Shown in pieces: positions 1 through 9,025 of a DNA stretch of 64,000 nucleotides (its first letter is position 1; each line of letters opens with the position of its first letter). Made by a program: the position numbers and the translations under genes. Source of the stretch: Bacillus spizizenii TU-B-10 (GTDB lineage Bacteria; Bacillota; Bacilli; Bacillales; Bacillaceae); the NCBI RefSeq assembly GCF_000227465.1, contig NC_016047.1, forward strand, positions 3,328,857 to 3,392,856, read 5' to 3'. The notes under the pieces were generated by a model. That model was not told the origin of the DNA. It was given only the letters and a program-made list of their open reading frames with translations, and did not search any database.

Positions 1-1043
1 TCAATCCAGCGGTCCCGAAACGCTTTTTCTGTGAAAGAGGACAGCTTTTTGCCAAACGTTGAAAACTGGCTGACAATGACATTTGCAGCTTCATCATATG
101 AATAGACCTTTCCATCAGAACCAATTGGGGCCTCAACATCGTACCAGCTAAGCTTTTCAAGGCCGAGCATGGATGCTTTCCGGTTCAAAAACTGAACGAA
201 CGGCTGCTTGTTTTCAGTGATGACCTGCCACATCGTATCCAGTGTTTCTTTTTTCATTCTGTTGATCTGCAGCGGCTCCTTCAGGACATTCTCCCAGCCG
301 CGCGCTTTATAGGTTTCAAGCCGGAACCCCGCCAAATGATTGAGCGTGTTGCTGAAAATATCCTGTTTGCTTTCCCAAGCTTGATGCAAACGTTCATATA
401 TTGTTTTTCTGACAGCGCGGTCTTGATGGTCCATCACATTTTCAGCCTGACCGACAGACAATTGCTTGTTCACACCGTTTTCCTCATACGGTATTGTCAT
501 TTTTCCGACAACCATATTGTATAAGTCACTCCAAGCATGATATCCGTCCACCGCAAGGTTTCCAATCAGTTTTTCTTTACCCGGGCTGAGCTTTTCGGCA
601 ACCCTCTGTCTTCTTTCATTTAATATGTACGATACATAGCGTAACCCCGGCTTTGTTAATAATTCATTCCAAACGTTTTGTTCAATGGCCACCAGTTTAT
701 GATCTAATGTGACGAGGGATGATTGAAAATCTGCGGAAAGCCGATTCATGAGTGACTGATGCTCAGTAGCCTTTTGATCACTGATATTCTGGGCCTGAAG
801 GCAAGCAACAAAAGCGCCGGCCTGCTGAAGCTTGACAGATGTCTGTTCGAATAAATCAAGCAAAGCAATCAGTCCTTCAGCATCTTCAGGCGATTCAGGC
901 ACCTGAAACGCCTCAGTCATGTCTTGAAAGGCACTCAGACTTTGTGACAGCTTCTCGATATATTTCTTGAATTCTTCTGATTGGCTCCCGCCCTTAAAAA
1001 ATGAATCAAGATCCCATCTTTGGTCTACCCCTTGCAGCGCCAT
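1..1043 (-). CDS. yusX: M3-family oligoendopeptidase, N-terminal part (runs off window)
   Basis: The gene starts at an ATG at 1043 behind an AAAGGGG ribosome site and runs leftwards off the window, so about 347 N-terminal residues are present. It begins MALQGVDQRWDLDSFF, a typical opening for PepF/M3 oligoendopeptidases, and continues with the helical M3 N-terminal domain. The HExxH zinc site of the family would lie outside the window and cannot be checked. The family consists of cytoplasmic zinc peptidases that trim short peptides. The name rests on similarity to recalled B. subtilis YusX and on its position beside yusZ and mrgA. No frameshift is visible in the part present. Confidence 0.85.
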   Translation of the reverse strand, partial: MALQGVDQRWDLDSFFKGGSQSEEFKKYIEKLSQSLSAFQDMTEAFQVPESPEDAEGLIALLDLFEQTSVKLQQAGAFVACLQAQNISDQKATEHQSLMNRLSADFQSSLVTLDHKLVAIEQNVWNELLTKPGLRYVSYILNERRQRVAEKLSPGKEKLIGNLAVDGYHAWSDLYNMVVGKMTIPYEENGVNKQLSVGQAENVMDHQDRAVRKTIYERLHQAWESKQDIFSNTLNHLAGFRLETYKARGWENVLKEPLQINRMKKETLDTMWQVITENKQPFVQFLNRKASMLGLEKLSWYDVEAPIGSDGKVYSYDEAANVIVSQFSTFGKKLSSFTEKAFRDRWI

Positions 1044-1176
1044 AATACAAAACCCCTTTCCTTCTTTCGTTTTATTATAGAACAATTCTGAATTATTGTA
1101 TAAAAATTTCTTTTATAGGCGTCATTTTCCGTTCATGATTGTACAATAGCTGTAGCAGTTAAATAGGAGGTATATC

Positions 1177-2031
1177 ATGAATAAAAAAATCGCGATTGTA
1201 ACAGGAGCGTCAAAAGGCTTTGGTCAGCTGGCAGCCGTAAAGCTCGCCAAGTCATTTTTCGTGATTGCCACAACAAGACAGCCTGAGAAAGCTGAACAGC
1301 TTCGGGAATTGGCCGCAGCACACAATGTGGCTGATTCTATTCACATTACCGCTCTCGACGTCACAGATGAGCAATCCATAGCCTCATTCGGAAAAGCCAT
1401 TAGCGCTTACGGTCCTATTGATCTTCTCGTCAACAACGCCGGAACGGCTTACGGAGGATTTGTCGAGGATGTGCCGATGGAACATTTCAGACAACAATTT
1501 GAAACGAATGTCTTCGGAGTGATCCATGTGACAAAAACCGTTCTGCCTTACATAAGAAAGCATAGCGGAGCAAAGATTATAAACGTGAGCAGCATCAGCG
1601 GTCTGACCGGATTCCCTGCGATGTCGCCTTATGCATCTTCCAAGCATGCATTGGAGGGTTTTTCTGAGAGCCTGCGTGTGGAGCTGCTTCCGTTCGGTAT
1701 CCAAACCGCTTTGATCGAGCCAGGCTCATACAAGACATCGATCTGGTCCACATCATTATCAAATTATATGTCGGTGCCTGCTGACGATTCAGCTTATCAT
1801 CAATACTATAAAAAGATCCTTTCCTACGTTGAAAAAAACGCAGATGAAAGCGGAGATCCCCAAGAGGTTGCCGACCTCATTTATCAATTGGCAACAAAAC
1901 AGCACGTAAAGAAATTGCGATACCCGATCGGAAAAGGCATCAAGCTTACCTTGTTATTCCGATCGCTTTTTCCCTGGTCTGCGTGGGAATCTATCCTGAA
2001 GAAAAAACTATTCAGTTCATCTAAATTATAA
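1177..2031 (+). CDS. yusZ: Short-chain dehydrogenase/reductase
   Basis: A 284-residue classical SDR. The nucleotide-binding TGASKGFG motif is at residues 9-16, NNAG at 86-89, serines at 138-139 and the catalytic YxxxK (Y152, K156). The ATG at 1177 follows an AGGAGG site. The substrate is unknown; the family reduces or oxidises hydroxyl/keto groups with NAD(P). It is transcribed away from yusX. Its stop codon (2029-2031) lies inside the PerR operator of mrgA, so no terminator separates it from that promoter and some read-through into mrgA is possible. The function is generic; the name comes from gene order. Confidence 0.85.
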   Translation: MNKKIAIVTGASKGFGQLAAVKLAKSFFVIATTRQPEKAEQLRELAAAHNVADSIHITALDVTDEQSIASFGKAISAYGPIDLLVNNAGTAYGGFVEDVPMEHFRQQFETNVFGVIHVTKTVLPYIRKHSGAKIINVSSISGLTGFPAMSPYASSKHALEGFSESLRVELLPFGIQTALIEPGSYKTSIWSTSLSNYMSVPADDSAYHQYYKKILSYVEKNADESGDPQEVADLIYQLATKQHVKKLRYPIGKGIKLTLLFRSLFPWSAWESILKKKLFSSSKL

Positions 2032-2040
2032 TTATTATAA
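2026..2040 (+). promoter_or_regulatory. PerR box of mrgA
   Basis: TTATAATTATTATAA is a perfect 7-1-7 inverted repeat and equals the Per-box consensus. It lies just upstream of the mrgA -35 and overlaps the yusZ stop codon. PerR is the peroxide-sensing Fur-family repressor; mrgA is a classical target in B. subtilis. Binding here is inferred from the exact motif match. Confidence 0.9.
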
Positions 2041-2047
2041 TTTAGTA

Positions 2048-2075
2048 TTGATTTTTAATTAATACGTGGTATAAT
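2048..2075 (+). promoter_or_regulatory. SigA-type promoter of mrgA
   Basis: TTGATT (2048-2053), a 16-base spacer and a perfect TATAAT (2070-2075) lie 32 bases before the mrgA start and directly downstream of the PerR box. Confidence 0.7.
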
Positions 2076-2107
2076 TAAATTAACAGATCACAAGGAGGAC
2101 GTAACTT

Positions 2108-2569
2108 ATGAAAACTGAAAATGCAAAAACAAATCAAACATTAGTTGAGAATTCAATGAACACACAATTATCAAACTGGTTCCTTTTATACTCTAAGCTC
2201 CACCGTTTCCATTGGTATGTAAAAGGGCCGCATTTCTTTACATTGCATAAGAAATTTGAAGAACTGTATGACCATGCGGCTGAAACAGTCGATACCATCG
2301 CTGAACGCCTGCTGGCGATCGGCGGACAGCCTGTTGCCACATTGAAAGAATACACTGAGCATGCGTCTATCTCAGACGGCGGAAACGAAACATCAGCGTC
2401 AGAAATGGTACAAGCATTGGTAAACGACTACAAACAAATCAGCAGCGAATCTAAATTCGTGATCGGCCTGGCTGAAGAAAATCAAGATAATGCGACAGCG
2501 GACTTGTTTGTCGGATTAATTGATGAAGTTGAAAAACAAGTGTGGATGCTTTCCGCTTATTTAGGATAA
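2108..2569 (+). CDS. mrgA: Dps-family DNA-binding stress protein / mini-ferritin
   Basis: A 153-residue Dps homologue. It oxidises and stores iron using peroxide and condenses DNA around the nucleoid, protecting against oxidative damage. The intersubunit ferroxidase ligands are visible: H35 (HW), H47 (LH), D62 and E66, with the spacing of Listeria/E. coli Dps. The start ATG follows a strong AAGGAGG. Expression should be derepressed by peroxide or by low Fe/Mn through the PerR box upstream. A bidirectional terminator follows immediately. Length and sequence agree with recalled B. subtilis MrgA. Confidence 0.96.
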   Translation: MKTENAKTNQTLVENSMNTQLSNWFLLYSKLHRFHWYVKGPHFFTLHKKFEELYDHAAETVDTIAERLLAIGGQPVATLKEYTEHASISDGGNETSASEMVQALVNDYKQISSESKFVIGLAEENQDNATADLFVGLIDEVEKQVWMLSAYLG

Positions 2570-2570
2570 A

Positions 2571-2601
2571 AAAAGCTGAACCCTTTTCGGGTTCAGCTTT
2601 T
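2571..2601. terminator. Bidirectional terminator between mrgA and htrB
   Basis: A 13-bp perfect stem, AAAAGCTGAACCC and its complement, with loop TTTTC. A/T runs on both sides serve the two convergent genes. Confidence 0.9.
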
Positions 2602-2611
2602 TGATTACCGC

Positions 2612-3988
2612 TTAGCTTGAGCTGCTTTCTGTCTGCTTGGTCAGTGTCACGTTTAGCGTTTTCGTTTTTCCGTTCCGCAGCACTTGAATTGTCGTTTTAT
2701 CTCCGACTTTCAAGTCTTTGTATAGGATCTGACGAATATCCGCGCTGCTTTCCACGTCTTTACCGTTTAGTTTGACAATGACATCCTCAGATTTGATGCC
2801 GGCTTTTGCCGCAGGTGAATTTCCTTGAACTCCTTTTACATAAACACCTTTTCCTAATTGATCTCCAAACATGCCGAGTGTATTTTCCTGATACGTTTCA
2901 GGAACTTGAGACATATCAATCATTTGCACGCCTAAAAACGGACGGTCTACCTTCCCGTTTTCCAGCAGCTGGTCAACAATGGGTTCGACATCATTGCTTG
3001 GGATCGCAAATCCAAGTGACTCCACGCCGCTTTCGCTCACCTTCAAACTGTTGATGCCGATGACCTGGCCGCTTGCATTGATTAACGGGCCTCCGCTGTT
3101 CCCCGGGTTGATCGCTGCGTCAGTTTGCAGCACGTTCATTTCCACCGTACCTTGTGTTGTATCCACATCAATCGTCCGGTTCAGTCCGCTGATGATGCCT
3201 TGTGTCACCGTACCGGAAAACTGCTGTCCGAGCGGATTTCCAATAGCGATGACCTTTTCGCCTGTGCGCAGCTGTGAAGAGTCACCGAAGCTCGCCACTT
3301 TTTTGACGTTCTTGCTGCTGATTTCCAGAACAGCTAAATCAGTTATCGTATCGCTGCCGACCAGCTTGGCAGTCTCCGTTTCTCCGTTGTAAAGCGTGAC
3401 AGTCAATTTATTTGCGCCTTCAACGACATGGTTGTTTGTAATGATATACGCTTTATTGCTGTCTTTTTTGAAAATGACGCCTGACCCCGTTCCGCTTTCA
3501 CTTTCTGAGCTGGAGCCGCCTCCCGTGCCGAATGTGTTATTTTGCGAGGTTTGGATATTTGAGATTCCCACAATCGTCGGCTCTAAATCCTCCACCATAT
3601 CAGCGACGTTTGAAGCGTTCGTTATCGGTGTCGTTTTAAAATTACCTGACTGCACCTGTTTATTTGCAGAAACGGCCTCGGTCGCCTGATCTTGGTCTGA
3701 TGGCAGATAAGGCGCGATGCCGAGCATCAGACCCCCGCCGATAATCCCGCCTAAAATAGGGCTAAGCCATGCGGCTCTCCGTTTCTTTTCTTTTTTCACA
3801 GCCGTTTCTGTCTTTTCCATTTCTAAAGAAGAAGCTGTTTCTTGTTTTCCCGCTTCATACGAAACCGGCTCGTCAAGCAATTCCTGTTCGGGATGTTCAA
3901 TCAGCTGCCGGTTTTCTGTATTCTGATGTTCTGTATGTGAAGATTCTGTTTGATGTTGATCGTTTTGGTCATCACGTCGATAATCCAT
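2612..3988 (-). CDS. htrB: Membrane-anchored HtrA-type serine protease (secretion stress)
   Basis: 458 residues: an acidic, glutamine/serine-rich cytoplasmic N-tail, one transmembrane anchor (about 74-96), an extracytoplasmic trypsin-like domain and a C-terminal PDZ domain (about 360-450). The catalytic triad reads H187 (NNHVVEG), D217 (TDLAVL) and S298 (GNSGGP). HtrA proteases degrade or refold misfolded proteins at the membrane-wall interface. It is divergent from cssR-cssS, whose products induce htrA and htrB under secretion or heat stress in B. subtilis. Earlier name yvtA. The 277-bp gap to cssR carries no strong consensus promoter for htrB, consistent with activation by CssR. Confidence 0.95.
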   Translation of the reverse strand: MDYRRDDQNDQHQTESSHTEHQNTENRQLIEHPEQELLDEPVSYEAGKQETASSLEMEKTETAVKKEKKRRAAWLSPILGGIIGGGLMLGIAPYLPSDQDQATEAVSANKQVQSGNFKTTPITNASNVADMVEDLEPTIVGISNIQTSQNNTFGTGGGSSSESESGTGSGVIFKKDSNKAYIITNNHVVEGANKLTVTLYNGETETAKLVGSDTITDLAVLEISSKNVKKVASFGDSSQLRTGEKVIAIGNPLGQQFSGTVTQGIISGLNRTIDVDTTQGTVEMNVLQTDAAINPGNSGGPLINASGQVIGINSLKVSESGVESLGFAIPSNDVEPIVDQLLENGKVDRPFLGVQMIDMSQVPETYQENTLGMFGDQLGKGVYVKGVQGNSPAAKAGIKSEDVIVKLNGKDVESSADIRQILYKDLKVGDKTTIQVLRNGKTKTLNVTLTKQTESSSS

Positions 3989-4023
3989 GTTCTTACACTC
4001 CTTTAACGGTTTTTCATTTATCG

Positions 4024-4107
4024 TTACATATTCATCGCATGTACAAGTTCAATTGTCCCAATAATGAGGAGAAAAGCAAAGCACCAAAATAGAATATGTT
4101 TGATCAT
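4024..4107 (-). CDS. Candidate 27-residue hydrophobic micropeptide in the htrB leader
   Basis: ATG at 4107 to TAA at 4024, preceded by GAGGAAG about 8 bases upstream. The peptide starts MIKHILFWCFAFLL, has one predicted transmembrane stretch, and ends about 35 bases before htrB on the same strand. I do not recognise it. It could be a membrane microprotein, a regulatory leader peptide or chance coding. Support is limited to the ribosome site and composition. Confidence 0.35.
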   Translation of the reverse strand: MIKHILFWCFAFLLIIGTIELVHAMNM

Positions 4108-4265
4108 CCTACATCTTCCTCGCTCTTTTTCTCTTCCTTTCTTCCCTTATACATATCATAAACAAACATTGTGGGATAAAAATGAAAAGAATATGTGAAA
4201 TTATGAAAATTGCCTGCCGTATGTTAAAACTAGTTTATAATGACGTTGAAAGGATGTGAAGAGCC

Positions 4266-4943
4266 TTGTCATACACCATTTATCTAGTTGAAGATGAGGA
4301 TAACCTGAATGAACTGCTGACGAAGTATTTAGAGAATGAGGGCTGGAACATTACATCTTTTACGAAAGGTGAAGACGCCAGAAAGAAAATGACGCCGTCT
4401 CCCCACCTGTGGATTCTCGATATCATGCTGCCGGATACCGACGGCTATACATTAATAAAAGAAATCAAAGCGAAAGATCCTGACGTACCGGTCATTTTTA
4501 TTTCCGCCCGTGATGCAGATATTGACAGAGTGCTTGGCTTAGAGCTTGGCAGCAATGACTACATTTCAAAGCCGTTTCTGCCGCGGGAGCTGATCATACG
4601 TGTTCAAAAACTGCTACAGCTCGTTTATAAGGAAGCTCCGCCTGTACAAAAAAATGAAATCGCCGTCTCCTCGTATCGGGTCGCTGAAGACGCTCGCGAG
4701 GTCTATGATGAGAACGGAAATATCATCAATTTGACGTCGAAGGAATTTGATCTGCTGCTATTATTTATCCATCATAAAGGACATCCATACTCACGTGAGG
4801 ATATTCTCGTAAAAGTATGGGGGCATGACTACTTCGGAACAGACCGAGTCGTTGATGACCTTGTCCGTAGACTGCGCAAAAAGATGCCTGAATTGAAGGT
4901 GGAGACGATTTACGGGTTCGGCTACAGGATGATGACATCATGA
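4266..4943 (+). CDS. cssR: OmpR-family response regulator of secretion stress
   Basis: 225 residues: a receiver domain with acidic pocket E9-D10-E11 and phospho-acceptor D52 (LDIMLPD), then a winged-helix DNA-binding domain ending near GYGFGYRM. The start is TTG at 4266 behind AAAGGATG. CssR, phosphorylated by CssS, activates htrA, htrB and its own operon when misfolded exported proteins accumulate. It overlaps cssS by 4 bases (ATGA), indicating translational coupling. A TATAAT at 4236-4241 is a likely -10 with a poor -35, as expected for an activated promoter. Confidence 0.95.
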   Translation: MSYTIYLVEDEDNLNELLTKYLENEGWNITSFTKGEDARKKMTPSPHLWILDIMLPDTDGYTLIKEIKAKDPDVPVIFISARDADIDRVLGLELGSNDYISKPFLPRELIIRVQKLLQLVYKEAPPVQKNEIAVSSYRVAEDAREVYDENGNIINLTSKEFDLLLLFIHHKGHPYSREDILVKVWGHDYFGTDRVVDDLVRRLRKKMPELKVETIYGFGYRMMTS

Positions 4944-6295
4944 AAAACAAGCCGCTCTCGTTTCAAATATGGGTTGTCATATCCGGCATTCTGTTAGGGA
5001 TATCCCTTTTACTGCTTGTGTTATTTTCAAACACACTGCGCGATTTCTTCACCAATGAAACGTATACGACGATTGAAAATGAGCAGCATGTTCTGACGGA
5101 ATACCGCCTGCCGGGTTCAATTGAACGGCGCTATTACAGCGAAGAAGCCACGGCACCGACAACCGTTCGATCCGTACAGCACGTGCTTCTGCCTGAAAAT
5201 GAAGATGCTTCTTCAGACAAGGATTTAAGCATTCTCTCGTCTTCGTTTATCCATAAAGTGTACAAACTGGCTGATAAACAGGAGGCCAAAAAGAAACGGT
5301 ATAGCGCCGACGTCAATGGAGAGAAAGTGTTTTTTGTCATTAAAAAGGGGCTTTCCGTCAATGGGCAATCAGCTATGATGCTCTCTTACGCGCTTGATTC
5401 TTATCGGGACGACCTGGCCTATACCCTGTTCAAACAGCTTCTGTTTATTATAGCTGTTGTCATTTTATTAAGCTGGATTCCGGCCATTTGGCTTGCGAAG
5501 TATTTATCAAGGCCTCTCGTGTCATTTGAAAAGCACGTCAAACGGATTTCCGAACAGGATTGGGATGACCCAGTGATAGTGGATCGGAAAGATGAGATCG
5601 GCAAATTGGGCCATACCATCGAAGAGATGCGCCAAAAGCTTGTGCAAAAGGACGAAACAGAAAGAACCCTATTGCAAAATATCTCTCACGATTTGAAAAC
5701 GCCGGTTATGGTCATCAGAGGCTATACGCAATCGATTAAAGACGGAATTTTCCCTAAAGGAGATCTTGAAAATACAGTAGATGTCATTGAAGGCGAAGCC
5801 CTTAAGCTGGAGAAGAAAATAAAGGATTTATTATATTTAACGAAGCTGGATTATTTAGCGAAGCAAAAAGTGCAGCACGACATGTTCAGTATCGTAGAAG
5901 TGACAGAAGAAGTCATCGAAAGACTGAAGTGGGCGCGGAAAGAATTATTGTGGGAAATTGATGTAGAAGAAGACATTCTGATGCCGGGCGATCCGGAGCA
6001 ATGGAACAAACTCCTTGAAAATATTCTGGAAAATCAAATCCGCTATGCTGAGACAAAGATAGAAATCAGCATGAAACAAGATGATCGGAATATTGTGATC
6101 ACCATTAAAAATGACGGACCGCATATTGAAGATGAGATGCTCTCCAGCCTCTATGAGCCTTTTAATAAAGGGAAGAAAGGCGAATTCGGCATTGGTCTAA
6201 GCATCGTAAAACGAATTTTAACTCTTCATAAGGCGTCTATCTCAATTGAAAATGACAAAACGGGTGTAACATACCGCATAGCAGTGCCAAAATAG
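4940..6295 (+). CDS. cssS: Secretion-stress sensor histidine kinase
   Basis: 451 residues: transmembrane helix about 8-30, extracytoplasmic sensor region about 31-160, second helix about 163-185, HAMP, then a DHp domain with phospho-accepting H250 (NISHDLKTP) and a HATPase domain with N-box (LENILENQ) and G-box (GIGLS). The kinase senses misfolded secreted protein or heat at the membrane and phosphorylates CssR. It forms an operon with cssR, and its stop codon lies inside the following terminator stem. Confidence 0.95.
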   Translation: MKNKPLSFQIWVVISGILLGISLLLLVLFSNTLRDFFTNETYTTIENEQHVLTEYRLPGSIERRYYSEEATAPTTVRSVQHVLLPENEDASSDKDLSILSSSFIHKVYKLADKQEAKKKRYSADVNGEKVFFVIKKGLSVNGQSAMMLSYALDSYRDDLAYTLFKQLLFIIAVVILLSWIPAIWLAKYLSRPLVSFEKHVKRISEQDWDDPVIVDRKDEIGKLGHTIEEMRQKLVQKDETERTLLQNISHDLKTPVMVIRGYTQSIKDGIFPKGDLENTVDVIEGEALKLEKKIKDLLYLTKLDYLAKQKVQHDMFSIVEVTEEVIERLKWARKELLWEIDVEEDILMPGDPEQWNKLLENILENQIRYAETKIEISMKQDDRNIVITIKNDGPHIEDEMLSSLYEPFNKGKKGEFGIGLSIVKRILTLHKASISIENDKTGVTYRIAVPK

Positions 6296-6325
6296 ACTGT
6301 AGATGTTTTTGCAGTCTATTTTTTT
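6291..6325 (+). terminator. cssRS terminator
   Basis: AATAGACTG pairs with CAGTCTATT across a 12-base loop and is followed by TTTTT. The cssS stop codon is within the left arm. Confidence 0.8.
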
Positions 6326-6488
6326 ATGTGAAAGAATAGCCGTTAAAATCTCTATAATTTGTTTTGAGCGGCTGTTTGCATTGATGAACCCATTTTTTCT
6401 CTGACAAGGTCTGCTTCGGATATTTGACTTTCTCCACTTTAATTCCTCTGTTTCGCAAGCGGCTGATCATTTCGTCCAATTCTCTCAT
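6324..6488 (-). CDS. yirB: Small YjbH-binding anti-adaptor peptide (Spx stabilisation)
   Basis: 54 residues, starting MRELDEMISRLRNRG. I chose the ATG at 6488 because AGGGTGA lies just upstream; an in-frame start 14 codons earlier lacks this support. The basic, helical protein is as recalled for B. subtilis YirB (formerly YuzO). YirB is reported to bind YjbH and block its delivery of Spx to ClpXP, which raises Spx. It lies convergent with cssS. Confidence 0.8.
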   Translation of the reverse strand: MRELDEMISRLRNRGIKVEKVKYPKQTLSEKKWVHQCKQPLKTNYRDFNGYSFT

Positions 6489-6609
6489 TCTAGATTCACC
6501 CTTTCGCTTGAGCTTTGACCATTCGGTCATCTCAATTTATAATATAAATAATACATGATAAAAAAACAAGTTACAATAAGGTTAATTTTATAACAGAAGG
6601 TGTGACTAT

Positions 6610-6660
6610 ATGGTCATATCCTGTGCAGGCCTCCGGGCTCCGAAAGGGTGGAACCATTGA
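6610..6660 (+). CDS. Candidate 16-residue leader peptide coupled to yuxN
   Basis: ATG at 6610 follows AGAAGGTGTG with 7-base spacing, stronger than the site of yuxN itself. The peptide is MVISCAGLRAPKGWNH. Its TGA (6658-6660) overlaps the TTG start of yuxN at 6657, a TTGA arrangement typical of translational coupling. The function is unknown; it may gate yuxN translation. It could also be fortuitous. Confidence 0.45.
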   Translation: MVISCAGLRAPKGWNH

Positions 6661-7532
6661 AGGAAAAAGAAAAGCTGATTATTGAAACAGCCTTAAAACT
6701 ATTTGCCCAAAAAGGATACAACTCAACATCAGTTCAGGAAATCGCAAAAGAATGCAAAATATCTAAAGGCGCTTTTTATATTTATTTTCCTTCGAAAGAA
6801 GCGCTTCTTCTGTCTATGCTGAACTACTATTATGATAAAACGTTTACCCGAATTTTAAATATTAAAACGAAGGGCGACAGCCCCAGAACGGCTTACCGCA
6901 AACAGCTGACCGTGCTCTATGAAAACATCCTTGAACACAAGGATTTTATCGGCATGCAGATGAAGGAAGGTTCTCTGCCTTACACGGAGGAAGTGGAGCA
7001 ATGCGCCAAAAAAATCCGCCAGTCCTCACTTCAATTTCATATCGACAGCCTGCTGAACATTTACGGAAAAAAAGCGGAACCGTATACTGCAGAGCTTTGT
7101 TTTTTAATAGAGGGCATCAGCCAGATTTACCTGGAATGCATGATTTTGTTCGGCTATAATGTGAAGCCGGATCAATTAGCCGATATCATTATTAATAGAA
7201 TTGATGATATGGTAAAAGGCATGTCTGAACGAAACGATAAGCCTTTCATCACATTGGAAGAGGCAAGCTCTTTATTTGGGCCTCTTACGCACGGACGGCC
7301 TGATCCGCTGACTGAATCGATTGTGAAAAGCCTTCGTGACAAAATTAACAGCTTAAACACAAACTCCTCTCTTGAATTATCGGAGAGCTTGGACATACTT
7401 GAAGCAGAAATGAAGAAAAAAACACCGAAGCTGGCGATCATAAAAGGAATGATCCATAACCTGACGGAGTCTGAAGCTCTCGCCAAAGATGCGGAGCAGC
7501 TTAAATATCTATTAAAACAGCAACATATTTAG
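6657..7532 (+). CDS. yuxN: TetR/AcrR-family transcriptional regulator
   Basis: About 291 residues starting MKEKEKLIIETALKLFAQKGY. The TTG at 6657 is preferred over a GTG at 6648 because AAAGGGTGG is correctly spaced for it and because the upstream micro-ORF stops there. The first 60 residues form a TetR helix-turn-helix (TSVQEIAKECKISKGAFYIYFPSKEALL). The C-terminal ligand domain is longer than in an average TetR protein (about 190-220 total) and ends in a charged helical tail. The inducer and targets are unknown. It is monocistronic, ending at a strong terminator shared with citG. Confidence 0.85.
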   Translation: MKEKEKLIIETALKLFAQKGYNSTSVQEIAKECKISKGAFYIYFPSKEALLLSMLNYYYDKTFTRILNIKTKGDSPRTAYRKQLTVLYENILEHKDFIGMQMKEGSLPYTEEVEQCAKKIRQSSLQFHIDSLLNIYGKKAEPYTAELCFLIEGISQIYLECMILFGYNVKPDQLADIIINRIDDMVKGMSERNDKPFITLEEASSLFGPLTHGRPDPLTESIVKSLRDKINSLNTNSSLELSESLDILEAEMKKKTPKLAIIKGMIHNLTESEALAKDAEQLKYLLKQQHI

Positions 7533-7535
7533 AAG

Positions 7536-7563
7536 AACGGCTGCTTAAAAAGCAGCCGTTTTT
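7536..7563. terminator. Bidirectional terminator between yuxN and citG
   Basis: AACGGCTGCTT and AAGCAGCCGTT form an 11-bp perfect stem with loop AAA and a T-run. Confidence 0.9.
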
Positions 7564-7570
7564 CTTTCTC

Positions 7571-8959
7571 TTACGCCTTTGGTTTTACCATATCTTCCGG
7601 CTTAACCATTTCGTTAAATTGCTCCTCTGTCAGCAATTCAAGCTTCAAAGCCGCTTCTTTCAGCGTCAATCCCTCTTTATGGGCGAGCTTGGCGATTTTC
7701 GCCGCGTTTTCATATCCAATATGCGGGTTCAGCGCCGTAACAAGCATTAATGAATTTGACAGGTTTTCTTGGATGGTTTCTTTGTCAGGCTCAATACCGA
7801 CAGCACATTTATCATGGAATGAATTCATGCCGTCACTCAGCAGCTGCACAGATTGCAGGAAGTTGTAAATGATAACAGGCTTAAACACGTTCAGTTCAAA
7901 GTTCCCCTGACTCGCCGCAAAGCCGATTGTCGCATCGTTCCCCATGATTTGCGCTGCGATCATTGTCAATGCTTCACTTTGTGTCGGGTTGACTTTACCA
8001 GGCATAATGGAGCTGCCCGGCTCATTTTCAGGAATGACGATCTCCCCGATGCCGCAGCGAGGCCCGCTTGCAAGCCATCTGACATCGTTCGCGATTTTCA
8101 TTAAGTCAGCCGCAAGCGCTTTTAATGCGCCATGCGCATAAGTGATTTCATCATGGCTTGTCAGCGCGTGGAATTTATTCGGCGAGCTGCTGAACGTTTG
8201 GCCGGTCAGTTTTGTGATCTCTTCTGAGACAAGCTCTCCAAACTCTGGATGAGCGTTGATTCCCGTTCCGACAGCCGTTCCACCGATTGCAAGCGCACGC
8301 ATTTTATCTGTCGCTTCCAATATCATTTCCTTCGAACGGTCCAGCATGTAAACCCATCCGCTGATTTCCTGTCCAAGCGTCAGAGGCGTAGCATCCTGAA
8401 GGTGCGTGCGTCCGATTTTGACAATATCATTGTATGCTTTCGCTTTTTCATCCAATGTATTGCGAAGCTGGTCAAGCGCAGGCACTAGCTGCTCGTAAAC
8501 AGCCAAAACAGCGGCAACATGCATCGCAGTCGGGAATGTGTCGTTTGAGCTTTGGCTGCGGTTCACATCATCATTTGGATGAATCGTTTGATCAGAGTTC
8601 TTTTCTTTTAATAAAGCAGTCGCGCGGTTGGCTACCACTTCGTTCATGTTCATATTGCTTTGTGTGCCGCTTCCGGTCTGCCATACGACAAGCGGGAAGT
8701 TGTCATCGTATTTGCCTTTGAGCACATCATCACAAACCGCTGCAATCGCTTCCGCTTTTTCTGCGTCCAGATTGCCAAGGCGTTTATTAGCGAGAGCTGT
8801 GCTTCGTTTTAATATTGCAAACGCCTTCACAACACGCATCGGCATTTTTTCAGAACCGATCTTAAAGTTCTCCTTGCTTCGCTGTGTTTGGGCGCCCCAA
8901 AATTTATCAGCAGGAACTTTTACTTCTCCCATGGTGTCTCGTTCAATTCTGTATTCCAT
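7571..8959 (-). CDS. citG: Class II fumarate hydratase
   Basis: 462 residues, the usual length of iron-independent FumC-type fumarase. It carries the family signature [13 protein letters not shown] and the upstream [13 protein letters not shown] and [10 protein letters not shown] motifs of the fumarase/aspartase superfamily. It catalyses reversible hydration of fumarate to L-malate in the TCA cycle in the cytoplasm. The ATG at 8959 follows a GGAGGG site. In B. subtilis the gene (also fumC) is monocistronic and precedes gerA, as here. No anomalies seen. Confidence 0.96.
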   Translation of the reverse strand: MEYRIERDTMGEVKVPADKFWGAQTQRSKENFKIGSEKMPMRVVKAFAILKRSTALANKRLGNLDAEKAEAIAAVCDDVLKGKYDDNFPLVVWQTGSGTQSNMNMNEVVANRATALLKEKNSDQTIHPNDDVNRSQSSNDTFPTAMHVAAVLAVYEQLVPALDQLRNTLDEKAKAYNDIVKIGRTHLQDATPLTLGQEISGWVYMLDRSKEMILEATDKMRALAIGGTAVGTGINAHPEFGELVSEEITKLTGQTFSSSPNKFHALTSHDEITYAHGALKALAADLMKIANDVRWLASGPRCGIGEIVIPENEPGSSIMPGKVNPTQSEALTMIAAQIMGNDATIGFAASQGNFELNVFKPVIIYNFLQSVQLLSDGMNSFHDKCAVGIEPDKETIQENLSNSLMLVTALNPHIGYENAAKIAKLAHKEGLTLKEAALKLELLTEEQFNEMVKPEDMVKPKA

Positions 8960-9025
8960 TTATGTATCCCTCCATAACGGTTGCTTCAATAGATCATAAT
9001 TCGCCAGTGGTACAAAAAATCCTTT

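Noticed and set aside
2979..3392. Long open frames on the + strand opposite htrB
   Set aside because: They are shadows of the htrB codon pattern, without ribosome sites or recognisable protein features. The same applies to similar frames opposite citG, cadA and copA.
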